Positions 7,601 to 15,953 of a stretch of 64,000 nucleotides of DNA are shown in pieces. This DNA is from Enterocloster alcoholdehydrogenati (GTDB lineage Bacteria; Bacillota; Clostridia; Lachnospirales; Lachnospiraceae): assembly GCF_013282095.1 (NCBI RefSeq), contig NZ_BLTJ01000002.1:1-64000 (forward strand). The letters run 5' to 3'. Numbering within the stretch: the first letter of the stretch is position 1; each line of letters begins with the position of its first letter. A program made the translations under genes and the position numbers. Under the pieces are notes generated by a model. That model made no database searches and was not told where the DNA came from. It saw only the letters and a list, made by a program, of their open reading frames with translations.

Positions 7601-9321
7601 TTTTCGATGTCAAAGGGAATAGGCACATCAGGATTTACGAAACTGGAAAAACGGTCTGTGATTACACCATCCACTACCTTTACTGCACCGATCTCAATGA
7701 TTCGGTTTTTTAAGGGGCTAAAGCCCGTGGTCTCAATATCGAAAACAACGTAGGAATCTTTAAAGCTCTGTCCCCTGGAATGTTCCACCAGCTGCTTGGT
7801 GTCGTCTACCAGATAGCCCTCCACTCCGTATATGACCTTGAAGCTGTCACCTTTATCCAGCGCATGGTTGGCATCCGGGAAGGCCTGGACACAGCCATGG
7901 TCCGTGACTGCAATGGAGGACATCCCCCATTTTTTTGCCCGTTTGATGATGTCCTTTACCTCGGAAACGCCGTCCATATCGCTCATTTTGGTATGACAGT
8001 GGAGTTCCACACGCTTTTCAATGCTGCTGTCCATGCGTTTGCTGGTAAAGTCCTCTCCCTTTTTAATACCTACAATAGAGCCTAAGGTCAGTTCTCCGTC
8101 AAATTTGTCAATCGTAGTCACGCCCTTTATCTTAAGGAACATTCCCTTCTGGATAACGGCCTTTACCTCTTCAAATATTTCGGGGCGGATAAACATTTTA
8201 GCTGTGATGGTATCTGTAAAGTCTGTAATATCAAAGGTCAGGATAAACTTGCCGCTTCGCAGTTCTCTGTTTTCACAGGTCAGCACCTGGCCCCTAAGAG
8301 TCACTTCTCCGATCTCCCCGTCAATTGTTTCGATATCCAGGAAATCATCGTCAAAATCCCGGCCATAGAGTACGTCTGGATTGTTGGAGCGCTTGACAGA
8401 GAACTTCTTATCCTCTCCAAAACCATTGTCCTTATTATGTCCCCAGCCCTTGCGGCCCTTGTTTAACTGAGGGCGTCCTCCGCCCTTCTGCCCGGCATTT
8501 GCGCCGTTTCCTGCCCCGGACTCCCCTGCTTTGCCAGCATCCATGCCAGAAGAAACTGCCAAAACAGCCGTATCCTCCCCACCGATATCACCGGAAGCGG
8601 CCTGAGCCATAAGCATATCCCAGGGAGCGCTGTCCTCTGGCTTACCCATGAAGGCTTCCTTTTGCCCGGAAGTCTGTTTTAACAGTTCCTTGCCTTCCAG
8701 ACCTTCTGATGAAAAGCCGCCCATTGCTGCCAGTTCTTCCTTATGGTTCTTCCAGTAAATAGTCTGCGCTTCCCGTTCGATCTTCTGCTCCAGCTGTTTT
8801 CTGCGCTCACCTCCCAGGGAGGGAACAAAAGCAAACTGCACCTCTACCGGGAGGCCGCACCGCTCTGTAAAAACCTTTTCCAATACCCTCTTGAGCTCAC
8901 CCGTGCGATCCCTGTTTACCATGGTATCCTCCACTGTCAGGGTCATCAGGTCCTCTTTTTCAAAAGCCACCTGCGCTTTGCGGAACATGGTATACTCGAT
9001 GATACTGTAATGTTTCAGTTCCAAAAGCAGGCTGTCCTTATACATTTTCAGAAGCTTTTCAGGCGTATACTGCCCGGAAAGACGGTATTTTTCCTGAATC
9101 TTCACAGTTACCTGTTTGTCCGGAAACAGTTGATTTTTGATTCCTTTTTCCAGGTCGTAGATATTCTGTTTGTGTATGAGCCGCGGACTTTTCACATAGA
9201 CGCGAATAGAGCTTCTATCTCTGGTGGAGGTGACCTTTTCCACCTCCGTCAGAGCTAAAAGCTCCTTAAGCGGCTCTGCGATATTTAAAGAAGGAAAAAC
9301 CTCCAGAAAATTCTTTGCCAT
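4678..9321 (-). CDS. polC: DNA polymerase III alpha subunit, Gram-positive PolC type
   Basis: Replicative polymerase of low-GC Gram-positives, 1547 residues (usual about 1430-1470). Order: N-terminal domain (1-200); a low-complexity linker rich in Gly/Ala/Lys (about 202-317); OB fold (about 335-430); PHP start at HCHTKMSDMDG (about 440); inserted DEDDh 3'-5' exonuclease beginning FDIETTGFSP (about 525) through about 690; remainder of PHP; polymerase palm/fingers with a four-Cys zinc site (about 1014-1052) and the catalytic KEPDIDLNF box (about 1070). The C-terminus QLSLFDL is a canonical beta-clamp binding motif. Extra length comes mainly from the linker. Last gene of the pyrH-to-polC block, 5 nt after ispG. 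The SD is weak (AGAAAGAAG). Confidence 0.98.
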   Translation of the reverse strand: MAKNFLEVFPSLNIAEPLKELLALTEVEKVTSTRDRSSIRVYVKSPRLIHKQNIYDLEKGIKNQLFPDKQVTVKIQEKYRLSGQYTPEKLLKMYKDSLLLELKHYSIIEYTMFRKAQVAFEKEDLMTLTVEDTMVNRDRTGELKRVLEKVFTERCGLPVEVQFAFVPSLGGERRKQLEQKIEREAQTIYWKNHKEELAAMGGFSSEGLEGKELLKQTSGQKEAFMGKPEDSAPWDMLMAQAASGDIGGEDTAVLAVSSGMDAGKAGESGAGNGANAGQKGGGRPQLNKGRKGWGHNKDNGFGEDKKFSVKRSNNPDVLYGRDFDDDFLDIETIDGEIGEVTLRGQVLTCENRELRSGKFILTFDITDFTDTITAKMFIRPEIFEEVKAVIQKGMFLKIKGVTTIDKFDGELTLGSIVGIKKGEDFTSKRMDSSIEKRVELHCHTKMSDMDGVSEVKDIIKRAKKWGMSSIAVTDHGCVQAFPDANHALDKGDSFKVIYGVEGYLVDDTKQLVEHSRGQSFKDSYVVFDIETTGFSPLKNRIIEIGAVKVVDGVITDRFSSFVNPDVPIPFDIEKLTGINDAMVLPSPKIDVVLPQFLEFVGDSALVAHNAGFDVSFISHNAEELGLAFEPTVLDTVSLARLLLPNLNRFKLDTVAKALNISLQNHHRAVDDAGATAEIFTAFIKMLRGRDIEDLDQLNGLSAMDAQTIMKLPTSHVIILAKNDIGRVNLYRLVSWSHLDYFSRRPRIPKSILNAHREGLIIGSACEAGELYQALLRGAPDAEIARLVNFYDYLEIQPLGNNAFMLRDEKSTVKTKEDLIEINKKIVDLGTQFGKLVCATCDVHFLDPQDEVYRRIIMAGQGFKDSDDQAPLYLRTTEEMLEEFAYLGPDKSYEVVVTNTRKISEMCEKIAPVRPDKCPPVIPDSDKTLTKICYDRAHEMYGENLPKIVVDRLERELHSIITNGFAVMYIIAQKLVWKSNEDGYLVGSRGSVGSSFVATMSGITEVNPLSPHYHCPKCRYYDFDSEEVKGFSGMAGCDMPDKACPVCGTPLEKDGFDIPFETFLGFKGDKEPDIDLNFSGEYQSKAHDYTEVIFGKGQTFRAGTIGTLADKTAFGYVKKYYEERGTRKRNCEINRIVQGCVGVRRTTGQHPGGIIVLPLGEEIYSFTPVQHPANDMTTSTVTTHFDYHSIDHNLLKLDILGHDDPTMIRMLQDLIGLDPVKDIPLDSPEVMSLFQDTSALGITPDDIGGCPLGALGVPEFGTDFAMQMLLDTKPKYFSDLVRIAGLAHGTDVWLGNAQTLIQEGKATIQTAICTRDDIMVYLIARGMEQGLSFTIMESVRKGKGLKPEWEAEMTAHGVPDWYIWSCKKIKYMFPKAHAAAYVMMAWRIAYCKIFYPLAYYAAFFSIRASAFSYEIMCQGRDKLEYYLADYKKRADTLSKKEQDTLRDMRIVQEMYARGFEFMPLDIYRAKARSFQIIDGRLMPSLSSIDGLGEKAADAVVDAVKDGPFLSVEDFSSRTRVNGTICALMADLGLLKDLPQSNQLSLFDL

Positions 9322-9326
9322 ATAGA

Positions 9327-10400
9327 TTACTTCTTTCTTTCTTCTGCCATGGCGGTAAGCTCTGCCTCCAGCGCTCCAAGCAGCTGATCCTCTGGTACCT
9401 TGCGGATGATCTTCCCCTTTTTGATCAGCAGCCCTTCTCCGATTCCTCCGGCGATGCCAATATCGGCTTCCTTTGCTTCACCGGGGCCGTTTACAACACA
9501 GCCCATAACAGCCACCTTTAATCCATCCAGGCCTTCCAGGCCGGACACCATCGTCTCGACCTGATTTGCAAGACCAATCAGGTCGATTCTAGTACGGCCG
9601 CAGGTGGGACAGGAAACAACCTCCACGCCGCCGGCGCGAAGGCCCAGGGTTTTTAAGATCCTTTTTGCAGACTTGACCTCCTCCTCCGGGTCCCCGGTCA
9701 GAGATACCCGGATGGTATCTCCAATGCCCTGATACAGGATAATCCCAAGGCCTACTGCAGATTTGATATTGCCGGACAGGAGTGTTCCTGATTCTGTGAT
9801 ACCCACATGAAGAGGATAATCTGTCTTTTGGGCAATGAGCTCATGTGCGCGGATGCACATCAGCACATCCGAAGATTTTATACTGATTACCAGATTGCCG
9901 TAATCCATATCTTCGATCATTTTCACCTTGTCGAGAGCGCTTTCTACGATCCCCTCTGCCGTCACCCCGCCATATTTGGCGATCAGGCCCTTTTCAAGAG
10001 AACCGCTGTTTACGCCAACCCGGATCGGGATCCCCCGTTCTTTTGCAGCATTTACCACCGCTTTTACCCGGTCGATGCTTCCAATGTTTCCGGGATTAAT
10101 ACGTATTTTATCAGCACCGTTTTCCATAGCCGCAATAGCCAGCCGGTAGTCGAAATGGATATCCGCCACCAGCGGGATATGAATTTCCTTCTTGATCTGT
10201 GAGATGGCCGACGCCGCTTCCATCGTAGGCACCGCCACCCGGATTATCTCGCAGCCTGCCTCCTCCAGACGGCGGATCTGTGCGATCGTAGCCGCTGTAT
10301 CCTCTGTTTTTGTATTGCACATGGATTGAATCAGCACCGGATTTCCACCGCCGATGACCCTGTTTCCGATTGCGATCACCCGTGTATCGTATCTCGTCAT
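9327..10400 (-). CDS. ispG: 4-hydroxy-3-methylbut-2-enyl diphosphate synthase (flavodoxin/ferredoxin)
   Basis: 357-residue IspG/GcpE, the penultimate enzyme of the MEP isoprenoid pathway, converting MEcPP to HMBPP with an Fe-S cluster. An N-terminal TIM barrel starts at [20 protein letters not shown]. The C-terminal Fe-S domain carries [12 protein letters not shown] (about residue 265) and [17 protein letters not shown] (about 300), supplying the three cluster cysteines. AGGAGAATG is upstream of the chosen ATG. It sits 22 nt after rseP and 5 nt before polC, with dxr two genes upstream, so two MEP-pathway enzymes share this operon. Confidence 0.97.
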   Translation of the reverse strand: MTRYDTRVIAIGNRVIGGGNPVLIQSMCNTKTEDTAATIAQIRRLEEAGCEIIRVAVPTMEAASAISQIKKEIHIPLVADIHFDYRLAIAAMENGADKIRINPGNIGSIDRVKAVVNAAKERGIPIRVGVNSGSLEKGLIAKYGGVTAEGIVESALDKVKMIEDMDYGNLVISIKSSDVLMCIRAHELIAQKTDYPLHVGITESGTLLSGNIKSAVGLGIILYQGIGDTIRVSLTGDPEEEVKSAKRILKTLGLRAGGVEVVSCPTCGRTRIDLIGLANQVETMVSGLEGLDGLKVAVMGCVVNGPGEAKEADIGIAGGIGEGLLIKKGKIIRKVPEDQLLGALEAELTAMAEERKK

Positions 10401-10422
10401 CTTACATTCTCCTTGCTTCCAG

Positions 10423-11475
10423 TCAGAACAATTTCCTCATGTCGTTAAATAATATAATTACCATTAAAGCCAGCAAAAACACCATACCTGCCGTATGGAT
10501 CATGGCCTCCTTTTCACGGTCAATGGGCTTTTTGCGAAGGGCCTCTATAATAAGGAAAAACAGCCGTCCGCCGTCCAGCGCCGGAAAAGGAAGCAGATTC
10601 ATCACTCCAAGGTTGGCGCTGAGCAGGATTCCGAAATTGATTAACGTCAGAACAACCGCCTTTTTTCCGCCTGCTGCTGAGGCTTCGGAAACGCTCTGGT
10701 CAATCGTGGATACAATGCCAACGGGACCGCTGATATCATCCACGGACACCGCGCCGTGAAACATCATATAAAAAGAATCAAATACGTAGCGGATCCAGAA
10801 CTGCACCTCATAAACCGCCTGTTTTGCGATCTCAAAAAGATTGGCCGGCTGCCTGATCCCGTAGGCAAACTCTACTCCAATCATCTTCCGTCCGTTTTCG
10901 GCTGAAACCGGCGTAACAACTGCCTTATAGGTTCTGGCGGTTCCATCCTCCAGCGTCCGCTTCCAGGTCAGGTTCAGTTCCTTTCCTGGATGGGTCAGCG
11001 TATAAGTTGTAAAATCACGGAAACTGTGTATCGACCGCCCATTGACCTTTGTGATCACATCTCCCGCCTGGATCCCGGCCTGCTCTGCCGGAAGGCCTGC
11101 CTGAACCGCCTGGACCCTGGGAATATCATAGGAGCCGGTGGCCCCAACCATGATCATGGCAAGGCAGAAAGCAAGGATAAAATTAAACAACGGTCCCCCT
11201 GCAATAACCGCAATCCTGGCCCATACAGATTTGTTCCCAAAGGCGCGATCATCCTCCGCCTCTTCGTCCTCTCCCAGCATGAGGCAGGAACCTCCAAAAG
11301 GAAATGCCTTAACAGAATAGCGGGTGCCTCCTTTTTCAAAGCTTAAAAGCCTTGGGCCCATTCCCAGGGAAAATTCCACTACTCCGATGCCGCCCCACTT
11401 GGCAAAAAGAAAATGTCCCAGTTCATGGATCAGAATAATAATACCAAGGATCAGGATTGATAATATGATATTCAT
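10423..11475 (-). CDS. rseP: Site-2 intramembrane zinc metalloprotease RseP/RasP
   Basis: 350-residue M50-family intramembrane protease that cleaves membrane-bound anti-sigma factors, signal-peptide remnants and division proteins after site-1 cleavage. The zinc motif HELGH is in the first TM segment (about residues 17-21). A single PDZ domain lies at about 115-185 ([13 protein letters not shown]). The third zinc ligand is in the C-terminal motif [13 protein letters not shown] (about 300). Three or four TM segments. Standard length for the Gram-positive RasP/RseP group. It lies between dxr and ispG in a conserved order. Confidence 0.95.
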   Translation of the reverse strand: MNIILSILILGIIILIHELGHFLFAKWGGIGVVEFSLGMGPRLLSFEKGGTRYSVKAFPFGGSCLMLGEDEEAEDDRAFGNKSVWARIAVIAGGPLFNFILAFCLAMIMVGATGSYDIPRVQAVQAGLPAEQAGIQAGDVITKVNGRSIHSFRDFTTYTLTHPGKELNLTWKRTLEDGTARTYKAVVTPVSAENGRKMIGVEFAYGIRQPANLFEIAKQAVYEVQFWIRYVFDSFYMMFHGAVSVDDISGPVGIVSTIDQSVSEASAAGGKKAVVLTLINFGILLSANLGVMNLLPFPALDGGRLFFLIIEALRKKPIDREKEAMIHTAGMVFLLALMVIILFNDMRKLF

Positions 11476-11556
11476 CTGCCTTTATGATTTCCTTTCTATA
11501 ATTCAATATTTTACTATCTCTGGATGGGTGTGTTCACCGGCAGATGATACCGCCTC

Positions 11557-12711
11557 TTACGACAGCCCCCATTTTTCCATGATAAAGTCATAGGTTTCCT
11601 GCTCGGCTTCCAGAATCTGATCCACATCCGGCGCATTTACCATATGGTGACTCTCCATGGCTGCCTGGATCATATCTGTAATCGTCAGATAGTATATCTT
11701 TTTTTGCAGGAACAGTTCTACCGCCCGCTCATTGGCCGCATTGAATACCGTAGGGAGGGAACCGCCCGCTCTTGCGGCGTTATAGGCCAGCTTAAGTCCG
11801 GGGAAGGTTTCCATATCCGGCACATCGAATGTAATTTCCCTGAGCTTTGTAAAATCCAGCCGGTCTCCCGGAAGGAACCGCCGTTTCGGATAATACAGGG
11901 CATACTGGATTGGAAGCTTCATGTCCGGCGTTCCCAGCTGCGCCATCACAGCTCCGTCCTCATACTCGATCATGGAATGAATCACACTGGCCGGCTGGAT
12001 GACCACCTGGATCTGATCCATCTCCACGTCAAAAAGCCAGCGGGCCTCCATTACCTCCAGCCCCTTATTTACCAGGGTGGAGGAATCAATTGTGATCTTC
12101 TTTCCCATTGCCCAGTTTGGATGCTTTAAGGCATCCTCCGCCTGGACATGAAGCAGCTGCTCTCGGGTGCGCCCCCGGAAGGGGCCTCCTGAAGCAGTGA
12201 GGAGTATCTTGTAGATTTTGTTCCCGCCGGCGCCCTGAATACACTGGAAGATAGCCGAATGCTCCGAATCCACCGGCAGGATTTTCACGCCCATTTTCCG
12301 TGCCAAAGGCATGATGATATGGCCGGCCGTTACCAGTGTTTCCTTATTTGCCAGAGCAATATCCTTTCCCGCCTCCATGGCTGCAATAGTGGGACGGATA
12401 CCTATCATGCCGACGATTGCAGTAACTACGATCTGTGCCTCCGGTTCCGTAGCCGCCTCTATCAGGCCTTCCAGCCCGCTTACGACTTTCACCTCCAGGT
12501 CTGCAATGCGGACTTTTAATTCAGCCGCCGCCTTTTCATCCCACAGACAGGCTGTCTTAGGGTGAAATTCACGTACCTGCTTTTCTAACAGTTCCACATT
12601 GGAGCCTGCTGCCAGGGCGGTGATCTCAATATCCTGATTGTACCTTACGATTTCCAACGTCTGGGTACCTATGGAACCGGTGGAACCCAGAACCGAGATC
12701 TTCTTTCTCAT
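11557..12711 (-). CDS. dxr: 1-deoxy-D-xylulose 5-phosphate reductoisomerase
   Basis: 384-residue DXR, the first committed MEP-pathway step, NADPH- and divalent-metal-dependent. The N-terminal Rossmann motif is LGSTGSIGTQTLEI (residues 7-20). Metal-binding and substrate residues are in PVDSEHSAIFQ (about 148) and LTASGGPFRGR (about 172), and the flexible lid includes PNWAMGKKITIDS. GAGGAGAATATAAGTT precedes the ATG. It lies 49 nt after cdsA in the block shared with uppS, rseP and ispG, tying isoprenoid supply to its use in undecaprenyl phosphate. Confidence 0.97.
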   Translation of the reverse strand: MRKKISVLGSTGSIGTQTLEIVRYNQDIEITALAAGSNVELLEKQVREFHPKTACLWDEKAAAELKVRIADLEVKVVSGLEGLIEAATEPEAQIVVTAIVGMIGIRPTIAAMEAGKDIALANKETLVTAGHIIMPLARKMGVKILPVDSEHSAIFQCIQGAGGNKIYKILLTASGGPFRGRTREQLLHVQAEDALKHPNWAMGKKITIDSSTLVNKGLEVMEARWLFDVEMDQIQVVIQPASVIHSMIEYEDGAVMAQLGTPDMKLPIQYALYYPKRRFLPGDRLDFTKLREITFDVPDMETFPGLKLAYNAARAGGSLPTVFNAANERAVELFLQKKIYYLTITDMIQAAMESHHMVNAPDVDQILEAEQETYDFIMEKWGLS

Positions 12712-12760
12712 AACTTATATTCTCCTCAATCAACGAAAATACACATTTTCACGAATACAT

Positions 12761-13561
12761 TCATCCCAAAAAGGTGAGAGCAAAGAAAATAGCCGGCGCC
12801 GTAAAGATCATACTGTCAAACCGGTCTAAGATCCCGCCGTGACCTGGTATGAGGTGGCCGTAATCCTTGATATCATGGTTGCGCTTGATGGCTGAGGCCG
12901 CCAGATCACCGATCTGAGAGATTACAGCTGCAATCGCACAGGCTGCGGTGCACACCAGTTTCGGATCGGAAATCCCTCTCATCTGTCCCCCAAACACAGA
13001 GGCAAACAGGAAGCCTAAAAGAGCCGCCCCAACCGTACCGCCCACAGCGCCCTCTATGGATTTTTTGGGGCTTAACACTGGAGCCAGTCTGTGCTTTCCT
13101 AAAAGCATCCCGCTGCAGTAGGCGCAGGTGTCGCATCCCCAGGAGCTGAGAAAAATCAGCCAGACCGCATAGGCCCCGTCCTGCATCTCCCTGGTCTGAT
13201 ACAGAAAGGACAGCATCACCGGCACATAACACACGCCAAAAAAGGCCCCTGTAATCTCCTCTGTCTTATACTTTGGAAATGTGAACACATAAAGGGACAT
13301 CATCGCCATCAGCGAAAGAATGATCATCAGCGTCAGATGCTGCTGCCCCTCCCACCACAGGATGCCGTAATAGGAAAGAGCCGTTATATAACCGACCACG
13401 CCCACCGAACGCGTTTCGATCTTTAAGACTCGGTACAGTTCAAAGAGGCCGATCAATGAGATCAGGGCTGTCACCGCAAATAAAAGCAGACCTCCCTGAC
13501 CTACAAAGAACACCGCTAACAGTACCAGTATGATTCCGCTTATCAGTCGTGTGGTAAACAT
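12761..13561 (-). CDS. cdsA: Phosphatidate cytidylyltransferase
   Basis: 266-residue integral membrane enzyme making CDP-diacylglycerol from phosphatidate and CTP, the branch point to all phospholipids. About seven to eight TM segments. The C-terminal signature around KRNHDIKDYGHLIPGHGGILDR (about residues 218-239) is diagnostic of the CDS family and holds the metal-binding Asp. GGAGAAG precedes the ATG. The usual partner uppS ends 14 nt upstream, indicating co-transcription. Confidence 0.96.
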   Translation of the reverse strand: MFTTRLISGIILVLLAVFFVGQGGLLLFAVTALISLIGLFELYRVLKIETRSVGVVGYITALSYYGILWWEGQQHLTLMIILSLMAMMSLYVFTFPKYKTEEITGAFFGVCYVPVMLSFLYQTREMQDGAYAVWLIFLSSWGCDTCAYCSGMLLGKHRLAPVLSPKKSIEGAVGGTVGAALLGFLFASVFGGQMRGISDPKLVCTAACAIAAVISQIGDLAASAIKRNHDIKDYGHLIPGHGGILDRFDSMIFTAPAIFFALTFLG

Positions 13562-13575
13562 GGACTTCTCCTTTT

Positions 13576-14295
13576 CTACTTTACTCCGCCGAACCGCCTG
13601 TCCCTTTTATTATACTGAAGGATCGCCTTTTCCAGCTCTTCCTGATCAAAATCAGGCCACAGGCAGTCGGTTACGTAGAGCTCGGTATAGGCCAGCTGCC
13701 ATAAAAGATAATTGGACAGACGCAGTTCTCCGCTGGTGCGGATCAGAAGATCCGGATCCGGGATATCGGCTGTATCCAGATAGGCGGCGAAGCCCTCTTC
13801 TGTCAGCTGCTTCGGATCTGCCTTGCCTGCTGCAGCATCTGCGGCAAATTTAGCGGCTGCCCGACGGATCTCATCTCTTCCTCCATAATTGACCGCGATC
13901 ACAAAGGTCAGACCGGTATTATCCTTTGTCTCATCTTCCAGCCGGTTGATACCGGCAATTATATCCTTAGCAAATCGGGTTCTGTCCCCAATCATCTTAA
14001 CACGGACATTGTTGGCGGAGGCTATTTTCAAAAGGCGTACCATATAGTAGCGGAACAGCTGCATCAGGGCGCCTACCTCCTCAGAAGAACGTTTCCAGTT
14101 CTCCGTAGAAAATCCGTATACTGTCAGATAACGGATCCCCAGCCTGGCGGCAATCTCCACCGTTTTTTCTACGGTGACGCAGCCTTCCTTATGTCCCAGA
14201 GTACGGGGAAGCCCCCTCTTTTTTGCCCAGCGCCCGTTTCCGTCCAGAATCAGAGCCACATGAGCCGGTATTGCCACATTCGTATCTAAAGCCAT
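13576..14295 (-). CDS. uppS: Isoprenyl transferase (undecaprenyl diphosphate synthase)
   Basis: 239-residue cis-prenyltransferase adding IPP units to farnesyl-PP to give the C55 carrier for wall polymer synthesis. The family signature LILDGNGRWAKKRG (residues 16-29) carries the catalytic Asp and the phosphate-binding Gly-Asn-Gly-Arg. Further motifs: FSTENWKRS (about 80), NYGGRDEI (about 155) and the C-terminal RTSGELRLSNYLLWQ (about 200). 88 nt separate it from frr, and a terminator-like hairpin sits in that gap. Confidence 0.97.
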   Translation of the reverse strand: MALDTNVAIPAHVALILDGNGRWAKKRGLPRTLGHKEGCVTVEKTVEIAARLGIRYLTVYGFSTENWKRSSEEVGALMQLFRYYMVRLLKIASANNVRVKMIGDRTRFAKDIIAGINRLEDETKDNTGLTFVIAVNYGGRDEIRRAAAKFAADAAAGKADPKQLTEEGFAAYLDTADIPDPDLLIRTSGELRLSNYLLWQLAYTELYVTDCLWPDFDQEELEKAILQYNKRDRRFGGVK

Positions 14296-14325
14296 ATCCC
14301 TTCCGCCTTTCTTCTGTACACTCTC

Positions 14326-14351
14326 AAAAAGAGGCAGGAGTCGCTCCTGCC
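14326..14351 (-). terminator. Terminator-like hairpin inside the operon, between frr and uppS
   Basis: Perfect 8-bp stem GGCAGGAG (14333-14340) with CTCCTGCC (14344-14351) and a 3-nt loop. On the minus strand it is followed at once by TTTTT. It has all features of an intrinsic terminator, yet lies between two normally co-transcribed genes, so it may attenuate uppS-to-polC expression. Confidence 0.75.
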
Positions 14352-14383
14352 CCCATATATAGGAAGTATCCCGATCCAGCCGC

Positions 14384-14935
14384 TTAAACGGTCATGATCT
14401 CCTTTGTCTTATCTTCCACCAGACGGTCTACCTTCTCGATCATCTTATCTGTCAGCTTCTGCATCTTCTCTGTGGTCTCAGCCAGCTCGTCCTCAGAGAT
14501 ATCGCCTGCCTTCTCAGCTTTCTTAAACGCATCGTTGGCATCCCGCCGGATATTGCGGATGGCTACCTTGGCGTTATCGCCCTTCTTCTTTACATCCTTT
14601 GCAACTTCCTTTCTGCGGTCCTCTGTCATCTCAGGGAAGATCAGGCGGATGCAGCTTCCGTCATTGGTGGGGTTGATGCCAAGCTCCGAAGTCAGAATGG
14701 CCTTCTCAATCGCCTTTAACAGGCTCTTCTCCCACGGCTGGATCACGATCATGCGCGCCTCAGGAACGGAGATATTTCCTACCTGCTGAAGAGGGGTGGG
14801 CGTACCGTAGTAATCTACCTTGATTTTGTCTAAAACATGGGGATTGGCACGGCCTGCGCGGATAGTGCCGTAATCGGATATCAGTACATCCAGTGTCTTA
14901 TTCATCTTTTCCTCATAAAACTTTAAATCTTCCAT
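14384..14935 (-). CDS. frr: Ribosome recycling factor
   Basis: 183-residue RRF, which with EF-G splits post-termination 70S ribosomes. Two-domain tRNA-mimic: a long helical bundle (1-30 and 105-183) and a small beta domain holding VDYYGTPTPLQQVGNI (about 40-56). Ends with the usual charged helix VDRLVEDKTKEI. AGGAGG precedes the ATG. It follows pyrH by 79 nt, the classical arrangement. Confidence 0.98.
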   Translation of the reverse strand: MEDLKFYEEKMNKTLDVLISDYGTIRAGRANPHVLDKIKVDYYGTPTPLQQVGNISVPEARMIVIQPWEKSLLKAIEKAILTSELGINPTNDGSCIRLIFPEMTEDRRKEVAKDVKKKGDNAKVAIRNIRRDANDAFKKAEKAGDISEDELAETTEKMQKLTDKMIEKVDRLVEDKTKEIMTV

Positions 14936-15014
14936 ATGTCCTCCTGTAACACAGGCCGTAAACGCCTGTTTAATTTTACGAAAATAACAATATCCTGATC
15001 TTTAAAACAGCCGG

Positions 15015-15716
15015 CTACGCCGTAACGATTGTGCCGTTAATCCGTCCCTGCATCGCGTTTGCAATACCGTCAGGCTCATTTAAACTGAATACTGCCATAG
15101 GCATCCTGTGCTCCATACACATAATGGAGGCAGTCAGATCCACAACGGCCAGCTGTCTGTCGATTACCTCCTGGATGGAAATGGTATCGTACTTCTTAGC
15201 CGCAGGATTGATCTTCGGATCACTGTCGTATACGCCGTCGATGGCCTTTGCCAGAAGAATACAGTCTGCATCCATCTCAATCGCCCGAAGGGCAATGCCC
15301 GTATCAGTTGAGAAATAGGGATGGCCCGTGCCGCCGGCAAAGAATACCACCGTGCCGCGCTGGAAATACCTGTTGGCGCTATCCTTTGAAAACAGCTTTG
15401 TCATGGAGCCGCATTCAAACGGAGTCAATATCTGCGTATTCATCCCTGCATTTCTGAAGATCTCGGATACATAGATACAGTTCATAATGGTAGCCAGCAT
15501 ACCGATCTGATCCGCCTTTGTGCGGTCAATGGCCTCGCTGGTGCGTCCTCTCCAGAAGTTGCCTCCTCCGATGACGATTCCTACCTGAACCCCCGCATCC
15601 ACAGACAGCTTTACCTGTCTGGCCACCTCTTTTACCGTGTCCTCATCAAAACCCGTCTTTTTCGGTCCGGCCAGAGCCTCGCCGCTTAATTTTAAAAATA
15701 CTCGGTTCATTTTCAT
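15015..15716 (-). CDS. pyrH: UMP kinase
   Basis: Amino-acid-kinase-fold UMP kinase (UMP to UDP), hexameric, feeding pyrimidine nucleotide and wall precursor pools. Key motifs: LKLSGEALAG (about residues 6-15), IGGGNFWRGR (about 52), GTGHPYFSTDT (about 128). The frame is open to ATG 15740, but AAGGAGAG lies just after that codon and fits the ATG at 15716 (9-nt spacing), giving about 233 residues, so 15716 is chosen. In most Firmicutes tsf precedes this gene. Here a separate promoter (15788-15815) and accessory genes lie upstream. Confidence 0.96.
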   Translation of the reverse strand: MKMNRVFLKLSGEALAGPKKTGFDEDTVKEVARQVKLSVDAGVQVGIVIGGGNFWRGRTSEAIDRTKADQIGMLATIMNCIYVSEIFRNAGMNTQILTPFECGSMTKLFSKDSANRYFQRGTVVFFAGGTGHPYFSTDTGIALRAIEMDADCILLAKAIDGVYDSDPKINPAAKKYDTISIQEVIDRQLAVVDLTASIMCMEHRMPMAVFSLNEPDGIANAMQGRINGTIVTA

Positions 15717-15787
15717 GAATGGATCTCTCCTTATGTTCACTTATCATCCACCAGCCGGGAAATGGCGGCAGATGATATTCTGAGAAC

Positions 15788-15815
15788 AGTATAGCATACT
15801 CCGGTCAATTTGCAA
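15788..15815 (-). promoter_or_regulatory. Promoter of pyrH-frr operon
   Basis: Minus strand: -35 TTGCAA (15810-15815), 16-bp spacer, extended TGC immediately before -10 TATACT (15788-15793). This gives pyrH its own start in the absence of adjacent tsf. Confidence 0.75.
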
Positions 15816-15862
15816 AGAAAAAGGAAACAACTTTTCTATTTTTCAGCATTTTTAATTTAAAA

Positions 15863-15891
15863 TTGAGGTTTTTCCCCTATTGTATTATAAT
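15863..15891 (+). promoter_or_regulatory. Promoter of the degenerate GGDEF-EAL gene
   Basis: -35 TTGAGG (15863-15868), 17-bp spacer, perfect -10 TATAAT (15886-15891). Transcription would start near 15898, which rules out the in-frame TTG at 15900 as translation start. Confidence 0.8.
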
Positions 15892-15953
15892 AGAAACGAT
15901 TGGTGTACCAGGAAGCTTTCCAAAATACACACTACACTCAGGGAGGTCCATGT

